The notes below the pieces were generated by a model. It was not told the origin of the DNA. It saw nothing but the letters and a program-made list of their open reading frames with translations, and did not search any database. From contig NC_088918.1 of NCBI RefSeq assembly GCF_963576675.1, forward strand, positions 50,377,501 through 50,441,500: a stretch of 64,000 nucleotides of DNA. The letters are read 5' to 3'. The first letter of the stretch is position 1, and every line of letters begins with the position of its first letter. Origin of the DNA: Euphorbia lathyris. Taxonomy: Eukaryota; Streptophyta; Magnoliopsida; Malpighiales; Euphorbiaceae. Both the position numbers and the translations under genes were made by a program. This document shows positions 12,219-24,080 of the stretch, piece by piece.

Positions 12219-12654
12219 AATCTTCACACTTATTCTTTTGCTAGTCCCGAGAAAAATTTCACTGAATTTATTCTTTAACTAATCTATTTATGAAAATAAA
12301 ACATGTATCTCTGTATTACTTTTTGAATTAGTTAAGCCGAAAAGACTAACTTCGCATGGAAAATTTATACGCAAAATATCAAACTAACTAGTATAAAGGC
12401 GATATATCATTTGTCTTGTATTTTCAATTTTAAATTGAAGTATTCGGGACGATATAAGCATGCATGTTATTGAGTCTTTTCGTCTCAAGGCATTTCAAAG
12501 CACAAAATTTCCTTTCCCAAAACCTAAACTATTATATGAAATATATTAAATTTAAATAAGTACTTAGGTTAATTTATTTGCTTAGTTATGTCCGAGATAA
12601 GGGTGGTCTTGATCGTAACTTTATATGCATTTTATTTGTGTTCGCTTAAGAGGT
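12219..12654 (-). other. 3' untranslated region and polypurine tract of outer element
   Basis: In minus sense the tract AATAAGTGTGAAGATT at about 12234-12219 abuts the 3' LTR. The rest corresponds to 37190-37607 of the inner + copy and holds no gene. Confidence 0.8.
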
Positions 12655-13115
12655 ACCGATGTAGACACCGAGTCGGAGGACCTGTGACGAAAACCTGAAA
12701 ACAAGACGGTTGAAGCGATTGATTCCGAAGTTTCGAAAAAAATAAAATAAATAAGTTACGGTGGGTCGCTGTTGTTGATCGGATGGCTCGCGAATGCTTA
12801 ACGGCATGGTGCGAGTGCTTAGCGGCAGCCCGCGCGCATTCGACGACAGTCGGATGCCCGCTCGACGATGCAAAGCGCGCGCTCGACGTCCGTTGGACGC
12901 ACGCATCCAACCACAAATAGCACGCGCTCGACGTCCGAGCAATGCACGGGCTTGGCGGTGCGAGGCGTGTGCTCGTCGGCCACGGGACGTGTGCGCCAGG
13001 CAGTGCGGAACACACGTCCGGCGGTCACGACGCGTGGACGCCTGACGGCACGGAGCGCGAGCTCGACGGCCGCAGGGCGTGCACGCCCGACGGTGCGAGA
13101 CGTGCCTCGACGGCC

Positions 13116-13327
13116 GTTGGGCGGGCGCCCAACCGCATCGGACGGATGCCCAACGGCAGTTGGGCGCGCGCGCCCAACCTCGCGTTGGGCGCTCGCCCAA
13201 CGCTTGGGCGACCGCCCAACAATGTTGGGCGGTAGCCCAACGCAAGGTTGGGCGGCCGCCCAACATGCCTTGGGCGGCCGCCCAACCCCCTTGGGCGACG
13301 CCCAATTCTCTTCGGGCGTCGCCCATT
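13116..13327. repeat. Array of about nine TTGGGCG..CGCCCAA palindromes
   Basis: Palindromes of 16-20 bp lie at 13116-13133, 13159-13178, 13184-13201, 13203-13220, 13224-13241, 13247-13264, 13269-13286, 13290-13306 and about 13312-13327. The form is GTTGGGCG-NN-CGCCCAAC; 13159-13178 and 13247-13264 are perfect. The array ends about 20 bases before the TATA box of the solo LTR, so enhancer or repressor binding sites are plausible (inference). Confidence 0.85.
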
Positions 13328-13332
13328 CCGTC

Positions 13333-13367
13333 GGGGATCCGTTTGCCTATAAAAGGCACGGATCCCC
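13333..13367 (+). promoter_or_regulatory. TATA box inside an inverted repeat, solo LTR promoter
   Basis: TATAAAA at 13348-13354 lies between 9-bp arms GGGGATCCG (13333-13341) and CGGATCCCC (13359-13367), with an inner TGCC/GGCA pair. It is the likely promoter of the original retroelement, with transcription to the right. Confidence 0.75.
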
Positions 13368-15789
13368 ATGCAAAAAAAAGAGGGGGATTCTTTTGGAGCT
13401 TTCTCACTCTAAACATTTTTAGAGAGAGAAAGTCAATTTTTTGGTGAAAATATTTTTTTTCCCAAAAAATCCAAATTTTCCCAAAGTTAAATTTTTACTA
13501 AAAAAACACAAAAAAAACGGAAAATCACGACTCGTGGAATCAATCGGCTTCAACTGTCAGATACCGAACTTAAGGTATTATCCGAGGACTAGACTCGCTT
13601 TATTTTATTTAATTTATTTCTTTCCTTTATTTATTTTTATGTTATAGTTTTTATTTATTTAGTTATTCATTTATTTTAACACGTTTTATTTAATTTTACG
13701 TATTTATTTAATTTTCGTCTCGTGTTGAATAAAATTTGGTTTTGTTTTAAAATAAAAAACCTCGTTTTGATATCCCAATACGAACCGTGATCCGATAAAA
13801 AGGTAGTTCGGGTATTAAAAACGTTGTAATTATAAGTTTTTAATTTAAAAAAATTTCCAAATAATGTTTTAAAATAAAAACGTCGTTTTGGGAACTTCCG
13901 TTATTGACTATGACCCATTTTTGGTAGTTCGGAAATCCGAAACGATTGAATTAGACTTAATTTAAAGCTTTTGAATAAATCTGGAAACAATTGGAGTGCT
14001 GCTGTAATTTTCCGTTTCTGTCACTAATTGCTGTTTACCGACGGATTTTCCATCGGTAAATCTGCTGGAATGTAAAAAATGCTGTTTGGCCCCTGTTTCT
14101 TAACTTTTAAGCTTTTGGTCCTTTGTATACATATATATAGTTATGTAATATATATTTTTAAGCTATTTTTAAATACTTTGTACATATATTTACTTAATGT
14201 CTTCATATGTCTTCTCTTTCATCAATTTGGTTTTATAAACTATATTTTATATATTTTCTATTTAATTCATTTAAACCATATTGGGTATTATTTTAGAAGA
14301 TTATTCATTTGGACATTTTGGGTAATTAATTAGGAGGTGTTTTGAGGATGATTAGGAGTCATTTTGATATTAATGTATATTTGGGAGGGTTATTTCTTAT
14401 ATACTTATTATGATAGTTATTTTAGGGGTATAATGTTTATTTTCAATTAATTTAACTTAATAAAATATATGTGTATATATAGATTTTTCTCCTCATTTCA
14501 TTTAAGCTAAATATTAATTTCTTATTTATAACTTATTTCCTTTTTTGGCTTTTGATTAGAATGGCAAGTTATTATACTTATTAAATACTTTCATCACTAT
14601 TTTCATTCATCAAAGTTCATTATTTTCTCTATGTTGTTTTAATTACTTATTTTGTCACATATGTATATGTATATATATATATATATATATCTTTTTCCTT
14701 TTCTTCTCAAAATTCTTATATGTATATATATATTATTTGGGGAAAATTTTTTGATTGATTGAGTTTGAGATTCAATTTATTATTTATTGTAATTATGACA
14801 AGTGGAGAATCCATTAAGGAAAAGGGGAAAATAAATCACAAAAAGAGTTTTCAATTTAATTATTTAAACTAATGAATTTTTAGAGGTTCCTAATGTAAAT
14901 AAATAGAGTTTTCTTGACATTTCAAATCGTTTCTCAAAACAACACGTTTTAAAACCTTAGTCCGTTCCAACGACGGATTAAGCAAACATTGTAATTAAAA
15001 TCGTTTTCTTTGTGAATAATAGAGTTTTGAATCATTTTCTTAAAGGATTTGTACAAAAATAAAATTGACTTGTATGTTTAACCACGTTTTCTTCTTAAAG
15101 GTTTTTTTATCTCAACGTTTTCAAACACTCGAGTCGTTCCAACGGCGATTCGGGTGAACTTCATTAAACGGGGTTTTAAAACGCACCTAAATCGTTCCAA
15201 CGGCGATTAAGGTACGAACCATGTAAATAAGCTCGTATTGGGGAAATGAGTTAGTATAGAATTAACACGCAACACGATATGTAAATTCCGTGGTAAATAA
15301 ACCACTTCTTTCTTCCTCCCCTCTCTTTGTATGTATATCAAATTGATGGAAATGGGTGATTCTTTACTAATATGGCTTTTCAATAATATATGCTCAAAAC
15401 GGTTTCTGAAAAAAGAAAGAAAAGGTTTCAAATGAATTTTAAACTTAAAGAAGTATACGATTAGTCCGTTATCGCCTAACATGCTGAGTAGGAGGCCGGT
15501 GGTTCATAACCGGGCGATGTCGGGGTGCCTAGTAGCCTTTCTCCGGAAAGGAGCTAGCCTTCTCGGCTCGTACCTAAGTTTCCCGAACCCACACCGGTCT
15601 CCCGCAAGGGATCGGTGTTCATTTTCCCATTCGTGGGTGGCGACTCTTCCATATCTCCGAGCTCCGGTCCTACCGAGCAGCTTGATTCCACGATTGGTTG
15701 CTTTCGGTGCCAATCAGCGCTTACGTCGCCATGAGGTTGTCCACCCCCCGGTCCGCCCGGGAGATTAGGCCGCGGCACCTCGTCTAACA

Positions 15790-16037
15790 ACCGACCATGC
15801 CATGGGTGGACGCAATCGTTACTTTAAACTTTAAACACGCTTAATTTTTGCTTTTTAACGTTCCTTCCATACCTCGATTGTGATAAGGGTGGTCTCAATC
15901 GTGGCCAAAAGTAAACGGTACTTAATTTTCTTCCCTTTCATACCTCGATTGTGATAAGGCTGGTCTCAATCGTGGCCAAAAGTTAAGAATACAACTAATT
16001 AATTAATTAACATGAATTATAAAATCAAAATTATAAA
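15790..16037 (-). other. 3' untranslated region of outer element with a short duplication
   Basis: This matches 36990-37190 of the inner copy on the other strand. A segment of about 60 bases containing TCGATTGTGATAAGG and CTCAATCGTGGCCAAAAGT occurs twice (about 15870-15915 and 15935-15985), while the inner copy has it once. No gene. Confidence 0.7.
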
Positions 16038-17581
16038 GGGAAAAGTACAAAAATAAACCTTGTGGTTTGACCCATTTTCGAACTGCACCCATGTGGTTTA
16101 AAAGTTTGCAAAGTGGTACCATGTACTTCATTCCGTTAGCAAACACATACCAAATTGAATAACGGTGTTAAAAGTCAAAGGGGAAAGAGTTAATTTGATC
16201 CTTATATTTTTTTATTTTATAAATTAATCCCCTTTATTATCTAATTATCACAAAAAAAACCCCAAAATATAAAATAAAAATCAAATATACTATCTTCTCC
16301 ATCTCTCTTAATTTTTTATTTTTTTCCTTCTTTCTCTCTCTTCCTTCTCTCTTCTTTGAGTAGAATGGCAGCTTCCTGTATCAGCAATGTCTCATTTGGC
16401 GAGAAGAAGAGGTGGAAGGTTTATTTTTGCTCTGGTTCCACAAATTATACACGTTCGTCGGTAGTTAATTGACAGATTTGGAAGAAAATCTTAACAGGAA
16501 ACACATCTTTTGTCTCTCTATACCAACTCTTTTTGGCAGTTTCATTTTCTATTCGATTTCTCTAAGATTTCCTAGAAAATCCTTGATTTTCTTCTGATCT
16601 TTATGGACCGAAATCCAGCTCCTGTCGAAATTGATGAAGCCGGAAATAATATCACTCCCACTACTACATCTGCTACTGAAGCCGGCGCTAATGGCAGCAA
16701 TGGCAACAACAGCACCAGTGGCGTAGGTTTTCACTCGATCCGTGATCGTATCCTTTTTAAGCGAAATCCCCCATTGGCAACCCCGCCTCTTCCTCTGCAA
16801 ATAATCAATATAAATCCCTCAAATTTGATTGTCGCCGAGGACCGCTTATAATACTAACCGAAGCCATCGCAAGGATTTCTACTCCTGCTTTCCAGTTAGA
16901 GGCGCCTATTCTTACTCCTGGTAGTGGTTCTTTAGGTTCTGGTTTTGGTTCACTTTTAATTTCTGCAGCCATTGATGAAGTTCAGAGTTTAGAGAGAGAG
17001 AGGGAGAGAGGAGAACATTAACTTCTGCAGCCATTGGTTTTGGTTCATTTTTAACTTCTGGTTTTGGTTCATTTTTAGCTTCTGCAGCCATTTTTAACTT
17101 CTGCAATGCAGCCATTTTTAACTTCTGCGCCTATTCTTACTGAGTTAAAGCTTTTGAGCTTTAGTAAATGTTTAAAATCAGTTCAAAGTTCTATCCTTAT
17201 TCCTTACAGTAAAGGTAATATATTTAAAATTCAATGTGTTGATCAATAATTTTTATGATATTTAGAGAGAGAAATTAAGAGAGAGGAGAGAGAGAATAAA
17301 AAATAAAATAAAGAAAGATGGAGAAGAGAGTATATTTGATTTTTATTTTATATTTTGGGGTTTTTTTGTGATAATTAGATAATAAAGGGGATTAATTTAT
17401 AAAATAAATAAATATAAGGACCAAATTAACTCTTTACCCTTTGACTTTTAACACCATTAGTCAATTTGGTATGTGTTTGCTAACGGAATGAAGTACATGG
17501 TACCACTTTGCAAACTTTTAAACCACATGGGTGCAGTTCGAAAATGGGCCAAACCACAAGGTTTATTTTTGTACTTTTCCC
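16038..17581. mobile_element. Non-autonomous MULE with long terminal inverted repeats
   Basis: Left terminus GGGAAAAGTACAAAAATAAA and its inverted copy at the right end form repeats of roughly 250-300 bp (16038-16330 against 17280-17581). AATTATAAA flanks both ends (16029-16037 and 17582-17590), the 9-bp duplication typical of Mutator-like elements. There is no MURA transposase. The interior has a transcribed-gene look and may be a captured host fragment (see 16603-16851). Near 16960-17130 a phrase around TTCTGCAGCCATTTTTAAC is repeated several times. Confidence 0.93.
16603..16851 (+). CDS. Short ORF inside MULE, possible captured gene fragment
   Basis: The frame encodes 82 residues beginning MDRNPAPVEIDEAG, with a Gly/Asn/Ser/Thr-rich stretch followed by GFHSIRDRILFKRNPP. 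Composition is more gene-like than its surroundings, and a pyrimidine-rich leader-like segment precedes it (16510-16600). The product was not recognised. It may be the first exon of a captured host gene, with coding continuing beyond a splice site; this is inference and translation is unproven. Confidence 0.35.
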   Translation: MDRNPAPVEIDEAGNNITPTTTSATEAGANGSNGNNSTSGVGFHSIRDRILFKRNPPLATPPLPLQIININPSNLIVAEDRL

Positions 17582-18493
17582 AATTATAAATTGGGAAAAA
17601 GAAAAATAGCACATTCATCCTATATTGACTTAAAATTCAACATGTATTATGGCTATAGTTTCCTTAAAAACTTCAATTAGTGTTAATGTAAGACGAAAAT
17701 CAAACCGAGCTAAAAATTGTTAGTTTAATTTAATGCCTATAAACCTAATTGAAAATTTAAAATAAGATTTATTGTATCATGGATTTCATGATATAAAATA
17801 GAGATTGAAAATAAAGAATTTTACTTAAATACATTCACTCGAGACAATTTTATTTAAAATCGTATCGAAGATTTGTGAGAAATTTCAAAAATGTTGCCCG
17901 TATAAAAATATATTATTTCTAACGATAATGATAACCTAGAAATAATTATAAGTTAAATGTTTATAAAATCATATGAAAATGTTAAGTTTAGAAAGATAAT
18001 AGCAATAGAGTTATGAAAACTAATGTTAAGTGGAATAAATATGTTGCAATATGTGTTGCATTTGTTTAAAATAAATTGTTGCGTAAAAACTATGAATATA
18101 TGTTGAAAATGGATGTCATTCTATCGTCATTCGTTTCATTTATTCGTACTAAAAAAAATGATATATGTAATATCTCCTCCCACACTTAATTTGGACCATG
18201 TCCTCATTGGTGCAAAAATTGATAAAACACGAAAAAGATACGAAATAACGCATACGAGATAAGATATAAAAATCACGAAATAAATTCATCCAACATTAGA
18301 GATAAAAAAAAAAGCATTCAACATTTTTTTTTTGAAATGAAACTGATAACTTGCAGAAAGCATTCAACATAAAAGAAAATTAAAAATGTACCAAGCATTC
18401 AAAATAGAAAATTGAAATTGTACCAAACATAATAGAAAATGAATTGTACCAAATTAAAACATAACAAAGGAAATGAGAAAGAAAAGATAAAAC
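17582..18493 (-). other. 3' untranslated region of outer element
   Basis: It lies between ORF-B and the MULE and is collinear with 36220-37020 of the inner copy. A second polypurine-like tract, in minus sense AAGTGTGGGAGGAGATA, lies near 18188-18172, just after ORF-B. No gene. Confidence 0.75.
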
Positions 18494-19703
18494 CTAAACA
18501 TTGGAAGGTGAATCCGGTGGAGATGGTGAAGTTTCAATGTTTTGACGACGGAAGAATGAGAGCATCCGACGACGGGTGGACTTGTTCTCCCTCCTCAAGG
18601 TGTTGACATTGTCATTCATCACCATGTTGTTCTCAACTAAATCATCAATCCTCAAATTCATTTGTCTATTATTGGCATTGATTTGATTCCAAATCCTTCG
18701 TAAATCAATAGGATCTTCATCATGTTGTGCTTGGGTTTGTGGTTGTGCATGTGGCGCCGCCGCCGCTTCCTCCTCCGCTCCGCCTCCTTCGGTACCTACA
18801 AATTAAGAACCCGAGGCTCATCCTCCCGTATTACCACTAAGATGGGCAATACGTGACTCATATGAAACAAAAATGGGAGGACTTGAATTAACCAATAAGT
18901 GAGCGCGGTCAAGGGCCCAAAAGAGGGATATAGCCATGGTAGGAAGACATATCATAATCGGCCAATTCTCCACATGCACCCATCACTAAGCCGGTAATAA
19001 AATTTCCTAGAGGTACTTGCCTAGTGTGAGACTTTGAAGCACGATAAAAATTATCAAATAGCATTCCAATGCTATCAACCCTCAAACCTTTCAATAAACA
19101 ATCAAGCACAAACAAATCACGAACTTGAACCTTTGAACTCTCAACCCGGCCAAACAGCGAAAAACTCAAGAATTTGTGAAAGTAAAACAAGCAATTATCC
19201 CTAATCATCTTGCTTGAAGTGTTTTTGGGATTAAAATAAGCTTGTCCCGAAAGTGAATTCCAAATGGTGTCATTATCTAATTCCCTAGGCTTATCAACAA
19301 AACCACTCATAGGAAACCCGAAAATATTTCCCATTGCTTCATAATCAATAGTATAAGTTACACTATTGTTCCTAAAGGTGATAAAATTCTTCCTCTTATC
19401 AAATTTCAACGTAACCAAAAATTCCACAATAAACTCGTTATTGTGAGGGAATTTCATAGAAGCAAAAGTATGCCATCCTAGAGTATCCAGAAAAGCATTA
19501 ATCCGATCGGAGAAAGATAATTCCCTTACTGAATCAAAATGTAGGAAAGGCATGTCCACAAACTCTATCTTTGTGTTGGAAAAATGAGTAAAGCGTGTTG
19601 CGTCTTCCTCGGAAGCAATATCAAAATAAGCTCCACAACAGATACAAAGACGATTGGCTTCCGTAACCTTAGGCTTTTGTCCGGCAACTTTGGTTCTAGG
19701 CAT
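18494..19703 (-). pseudogene. ORF-B, ATHILA-ORF1-like accessory protein (outer element)
   Basis: The start is the ATG at 19703 (MPRTKVAGQK); codons upstream to 19757 belong to the leader. The product resembles the plant retrotransposon ATHILA ORF-1 / putative plant transposon protein family, with LGWHTFASMKFP, ITFRNNSVTYTIDYEAMG, NIFGFP, FYFHKFLSFSLFGRVESS and GNFITGLVMGA. Its role is unknown; the position after pol is where Athila elements carry env-like genes, but no signal peptide or clear membrane span is visible. The frame is open to 18909, then broken by a frameshift and stops; the rest, with an acidic/Ala-Pro stretch and RIDDLVENNMV, is recognisable to a stop at 18494. ORF-A next door is a diverged relative. 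Confidence 0.8.
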
Positions 19704-19930
19704 GATGTGGGTATGGTGTTTGAGAATATAGAAGAAGAAATGTAGAGAGAAAAGCAAAAGCTTGTGAGGGTTTGAGAATGGGAAATGAAAGAATGAAAGA
19801 GATGGTAAAAGAAAAGGGTAAGTGATTTAGAATAATTAATTGGGAAGAGTAAAAGTTGGGTATTGGGAAGAGTTTAGAGTGAGGGATTGGATAAAAATTG
19901 AGGTGATGTGATGTTTGTGTAAGGAGTAGG

Positions 19931-20151
19931 TATATATAGGGTTGAATAGAGTTAATTATAGGTAGATTAGGAATAGGAATAGGCTCAAAATAGTGCAATT
20001 TTCGGAATTCCCCCTGCCTACAGGTCGCGTGTCGCGACCGAGAATCCAGAATCTCGGTCGCGACACGGCCTCTTCATGGAGGAATTCCCTTCGATTGATG
20101 GCTGCGTTTTTGCTGAACTTACCGAGAATTTGCATTCTCGGCCGAGATTCT
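19931..20151 (-). promoter_or_regulatory. Promoter-like module upstream of ORF-B (outer element)
   Basis: In minus sense the order is hairpin H1 (CTCGGCCGAGAAT..ATTCTCGGTAAG, 20151-20111), hairpin H2 (GTGTCGCGACCGAGA with perfect 15-bp arms and an 8-base loop, 20066-20029), TATATATA at 19938-19931, then a pyrimidine-rich leader of about 230 bases to the ATG at 19703. The same hairpins occur in the LTRs. Promoter activity is inferred. Confidence 0.65.
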
Positions 20152-20855
20152 GCCCCTGGTGGCTGAATTTCACGCGTATTAACTCCGTGCGTGCATTTTT
20201 TCTGGGTAAATATGTCATGTACTTGAATTAATTCATACTTGAACTAAAAAACACAAGTTTAAAATATTAAATGCAAGGAAAACCAAATGTTTATCCTTAT
20301 TAAATGTGAATAATGAATCAATAAAGACCTTAAATAGAATTAATGAACAATAAATGGCATTAAATCATATAGGTTAAATGAATCAATTGGAATGTAATTA
20401 ATACAAGTTCATGTAGGTATTAATGTAAAGTAAAAACTTAAACATTAAAAACACAAACAAATAAATGGAATATGGACAGATTTATATCAGAATTTATGTG
20501 GTTAAGTATAATAAATTCATCCAGAAATATGAAGAATCATTATTAAAATTCATATAAGTTCATTATTAAAATGACCTGAAATGATCTAATAAAAAGGTAT
20601 AAACTTATATTATTTATGAAAATGTATCATCATGTTCTTTATTCCAATCATTTTTATAAGTTATTAACATGAAAACGATCCTTAATAATTAAGTGAAATC
20701 ATAGAAAAACTGGAATTAAAAATGAAAGAATCAAACTAAATAAGGAATTGAATTTTTATTGCTTAGAACATAATTACAACTTAAACAACATATATATACA
20801 AGATAAAAATTAAAATAAAACTAAACACAAACTATTTACAAACAATTAAAATAAA
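20152..20855. other. Inter-ORF spacer of outer element
   Basis: This AT-rich stretch corresponds to 33957-34560 of the inner copy. It contains diffuse repeats of ATTAAATG/TTAATGA-like words and no gene. Confidence 0.6.
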
Positions 20856-21803
20856 CTAAACTAAATATTCATCCCGTTGAATCGGGATTCGCATTGCCCT
20901 ATAATGATCAATCTTCATCTGCACGAAGATTTGCCTTTCTTCCGCAGAAAGAAATCGTGGGCCTACCCTAAAGATACGTTTCACGAGGCCTTCGCTTTCC
21001 AAGAACTCATAGTCTAATGTTGGAAAGGATTCAACATTGCTCCAAAGAACAGAAATAGTGCCCTTGGCCCCAAGAATTATGCCACAGATGATATTGCCGA
21101 AACCAATCTTCTTATCCTTGGACCGAGAAGCGGCAACAAGACCTTCCATCAATATTTTTGAAGTATTGACGGTATTGCCTTGGAAAATATCATCAAGTAC
21201 GTATAAGTCCGTATCTTAGACAACACTGCTAAAGGTGCGTCCGAATAAGCTGTGACACAAAAACTTATGTAAATACAACATCGAATTGGAGTTTATGGAT
21301 TTGTTGTAGGCGAGACGTGGATTGAAACGCCAGAATCCGGTTAACATCCTCCAAATGTCTCTGGATGTCATATCTCTGCCAGGATGATGTATGGTTGTAT
21401 CCCTTGGGGGAAAACCAAACCAGGCATGTAATTCAGGGTATCCAAACGTAAAGGTTTCGCCATCTCTGCGAAAACTCAGACGAACCCGTCGCTTGTTCAC
21501 GAAGCGCACTGTACAGAAGAATTCGAGAATCCAGTCTCCAATAATAGGAAACCGCATGTGGGCAAAATTTGACCATCCCAAATTCCTCAAATAACGATCC
21601 ATATCATCGCTAATTCCGAGTTCATCATTTAAGAACTCATCCATATACAGCATGCCAACAAAGAATTTGTAGCGAAGTTGGTAATATCGTCAGCCTTCAT
21701 CATGATTGTATATAGGAAATGGCGCACCGTAGCATTCTGACAAGTCAGGACGCTTATGGCGTGAAGCAGCAACCTTCCTGGAAGATTTTTGCTTGGAAGT
21801 CAT
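20856..21803 (-). pseudogene. ORF-A, ATHILA-ORF1-like accessory protein (outer element)
   Basis: The start is taken at the ATG of 21803 (MTSKQKSS), matching the start of the sister copy at 33025. Conserved blocks are LGWSNFAHMRFPIIGDW, RLSFRRDGETFTFGYPEL, WFGFPPRD, FNPRLAYNKSINSNSML, YLHKFLCHSLFGRTFSS and IGFGNIICGIILGAKG, followed by a charged tail ending at 20856. In-frame stops occur near 21690 and at 21216. Length without the stops is about 315 codons. The pattern is shared with ORF-B, so the two probably arose by duplication. No enzymatic motif was recognised; function unknown. Confidence 0.8.
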
Positions 21804-21928
21804 GTTGTTGAAGCAAGAAAAAGTCTCTGGAACTTGTAAAAGGTGTTTGAAAGAATTTTGAGAAGAAGTCAGAAATGTGTCTGATAAAGATGAAATGAAT
21901 AGGAAAAAGATTTATGCTCCTCTCTAAT

Positions 21929-22205
21929 TATTTATAGGAAATATATGACAAAATAATGTGTCTCTTTGTTGCGAAAAGACATCAAATTGGACCTCTTGGA
22001 ACTGCAGAAACTCAATTTTTCGAGTTTGAACAGCTATGTATGCAGGGAAGAAGAAGAAACAGGTCTGACAGGTGCAGAAAACACCCGTGTCACGACCGAG
22101 AATTGCCAATCTCGGTCGCGACACGTTGATTTCCACTTGGAAATCAGGCGTCGAAACTCACATATCTGAATCTTTGCCGAGAATATAAATTCTCGGTAAG
22201 ATCAG
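21929..22205 (-). promoter_or_regulatory. Promoter-like module upstream of ORF-A (outer element)
   Basis: Minus-sense order: H1-type pair of CTCGGT/GCCGAGAAT at 22205-22171, H2 palindrome at 22124-22087 (one CpG decayed), TATAAATA at 21936-21929 and a 125-base leader to the ATG at 21803. Further GAGATT/AATCTC pairs lie at 22225-22290. It mirrors the arrangement at 32626-32901. Promoter activity is inferred. Confidence 0.6.
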
Positions 22206-22491
22206 AAAATCTCTTACCTTCTTGGACAATTTCTGAAAGTGTTGAATCTCAACTGAGATTCCTGAAATCTCAACCGAGATTCCTGAATTTCTTCTAATTC
22301 GAACTATTTACCTAAAATCTGATTAAAAACATGACTTAAATATATTTTTATGCATTTTAAACTTGATATACACTCACCTAATAACTAAAAATCATAAAAA
22401 TGAAATGTGTAAAAATAAAATAAAACAAAATAAAAGCTAAACTAAAAATTTAAACAAAAATAAAACAAGAATATATATGAAAATTAACGAA

Positions 22492-24080
22492 TTAATCTTC
22501 ATGAAATTTTGTTACAAACTTAATTTCCTTAATTGGAGCGTTTTCATAATAAATTTTGCATCTATTACCGTTAACCTTAAAACGAACTTCATTAGGTTCT
22601 ATAGATCCATAGTCGAAAGTCTTAACGACTAAAAATGGTCATGTCCATCTAGACTTAAGTTTACCTGGGAATAACCGGAGTCGTGAATTAAACAACAACA
22701 CCTTATCTCCAACGCTAAAGCTTTTGACTTTAATTTTGGCATCGTGCCATTTTTTCACTTTCTCTTTATATATTTTTGCATTTTCGTAAGATAAATGACG
22801 TAATTCATCCAACTCGTTTAAGTCGAATAATCGTTTCTTACCTACTTGTTGCAAATCATAATTAAGTGCTTTATTAGCCCAATAAGCTTTATGCTCTAAT
22901 TCTACTGGCTAATGACATGCTTTTCCATACACTAATCGGTATGGTGTCATTCCTATAGGTGTTTTAAACGCAGTGCAGTATGCCCATAATGCATTGTTAA
23001 GTTTACAAGACCAGTCTCTTCTCGAAGACGAAACTGTTTTCTCTAAAATCCACTTGAGTTCTCTATTTGATATCTCCGCTTGACCATTCGATTGAGGATG
23101 GTATGGTGTAGATACATGGTGGTGTACTCCATATTTTCTCATAAGCGATTCAAAACTTTGGTTTATGAAATGGGTACCTCCATCACTTATCATGACTCTA
23201 GGGCATCCAAATCTACAAAATATATCTTCAAGAAACTTAACGACAACCTTAGCATCATTCGTCGGGGTTGCAATTGCTTCAACCCACTTTGAAACATAAT
23301 CTACGGCTACTAAAATATAAGTTTTACCAAAAGAAGGGGGAAAAGGACCCATGAAATCGATCCCCCACACGTCGAAGACTTCAACTTCTAACATGTTTGT
23401 GAGAGACATCTCATCTTTCCTTCCTAAATTCCCGATTCTTTGACATTTGTCACAACGAATAATAAATGAACGAACATCCTTAAACAATGTAGGCCAAAAG
23501 AATCCACATTCTAATATCCTAGCAACTGTTTTACTAATGCCGTTATGCCCTCCATAAGAGCTTGAATGGCATTCTGACATTATAGACCCGTATTCATTTT
23601 CGCTAACACATCTCCTAATCATACCATCACCACAAGTTTTGAACAAGAAAGGATCTTCCCAAAAATACTGTTTAATATCGAAAAAGAATTTTTTCCTTTG
23701 TTGGAAACTTAACCCTTCTGGAACAATGTTAGCTGCGAGATAATTGGCTATATCCGCATACCATGGTGACATGACACTTTTCATCTGATAGAGATATTCA
23801 TCAGGGAAATCATCTCGTATACCGATAGTTTCACCGATCGGACCGTTTTCATCTTCAAGTCTCGATAGATGATCGGCGACAAGGTTTTCTACTCCCTTTT
23901 TGTCTTTAATTTCTATATCAAATTCTTGTAATAATAAGACCCATCTAATAAGACGCGGTTTTGCATCTTTTTTAGCAACTAGATACCTTAAAGCTGTGTG
24001 ATCAGTATATATAATAACTTTAGATCCTAACAGATACGACCTAAACTTATCACATGCAAAAACTAGTGCTAGCATTCGGT
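22492..24080 (-). pseudogene. RNase H end and integrase of outer Athila-type element
   Basis: The open part (24075-22909) begins in the RNase H tether ([12 protein letters not shown]) and continues through an HHCC zinc site (H170, H177, C208, C211 of this frame) and the integrase triad D240 (GIDFMGP), D298 (SDGGTHF) and E334 (GQAEISNRE). A 7-base deletion near 24074, relative to the inner copy, separates it from the RT frame. Stops follow at 22909 and near 22637, and the C-terminal domain ([20 protein letters not shown]) is readable to 22492. All catalytic residues are present but the frame is broken, so it is inactive as it stands. Confidence 0.92.

Larger units (their letters stand above)
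12660..15789 (+). mobile_element. 3.1-kb solo LTR, probably Tat/Retand/Ogre-type gypsy
   Basis: The unit begins TGTAGACACCGAG, ends CGTCTAACA and is flanked by ACCGA (12655-12659 and 15790-15794). The same site is uninterrupted in the inner sister copy around 37185, an independent empty-site control. It holds a single LTR-like unit without primer site or coding region, so it is best read as a solo LTR left by recombination. It contains a GC-rich block with palindromes (13116-13327), a TATA box (13348-13354), an AT-rich middle (13430-14950), three copies of a CGTTCCAACGGCGATT-like motif (near 14965, 15135 and 15190) and a GC-rich 3' end (15480-15789). The lineage is a guess from length and 3' end style. 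Long overlapping ORFs in the GC block are composition artefacts. Confidence 0.85.

Noticed and set aside
12632..13447. Several overlapping ORFs of up to 256 codons on both strands
   Set aside because: They lie in the GC-rich palindrome block of the solo LTR, overlap in all frames and consist of Arg/Ala/Pro-rich repeats; stop codons are rare there because of composition.
15481..15790. ORFs in the GC-rich 3' end of the solo LTR
   Set aside because: Both strands are open because of composition, and the region is the end of an LTR.
19704..19757. Upstream start for ORF-B of the outer element
   Set aside because: The inner copy supports MPRTK as the start; the extra codons are leader sequence.
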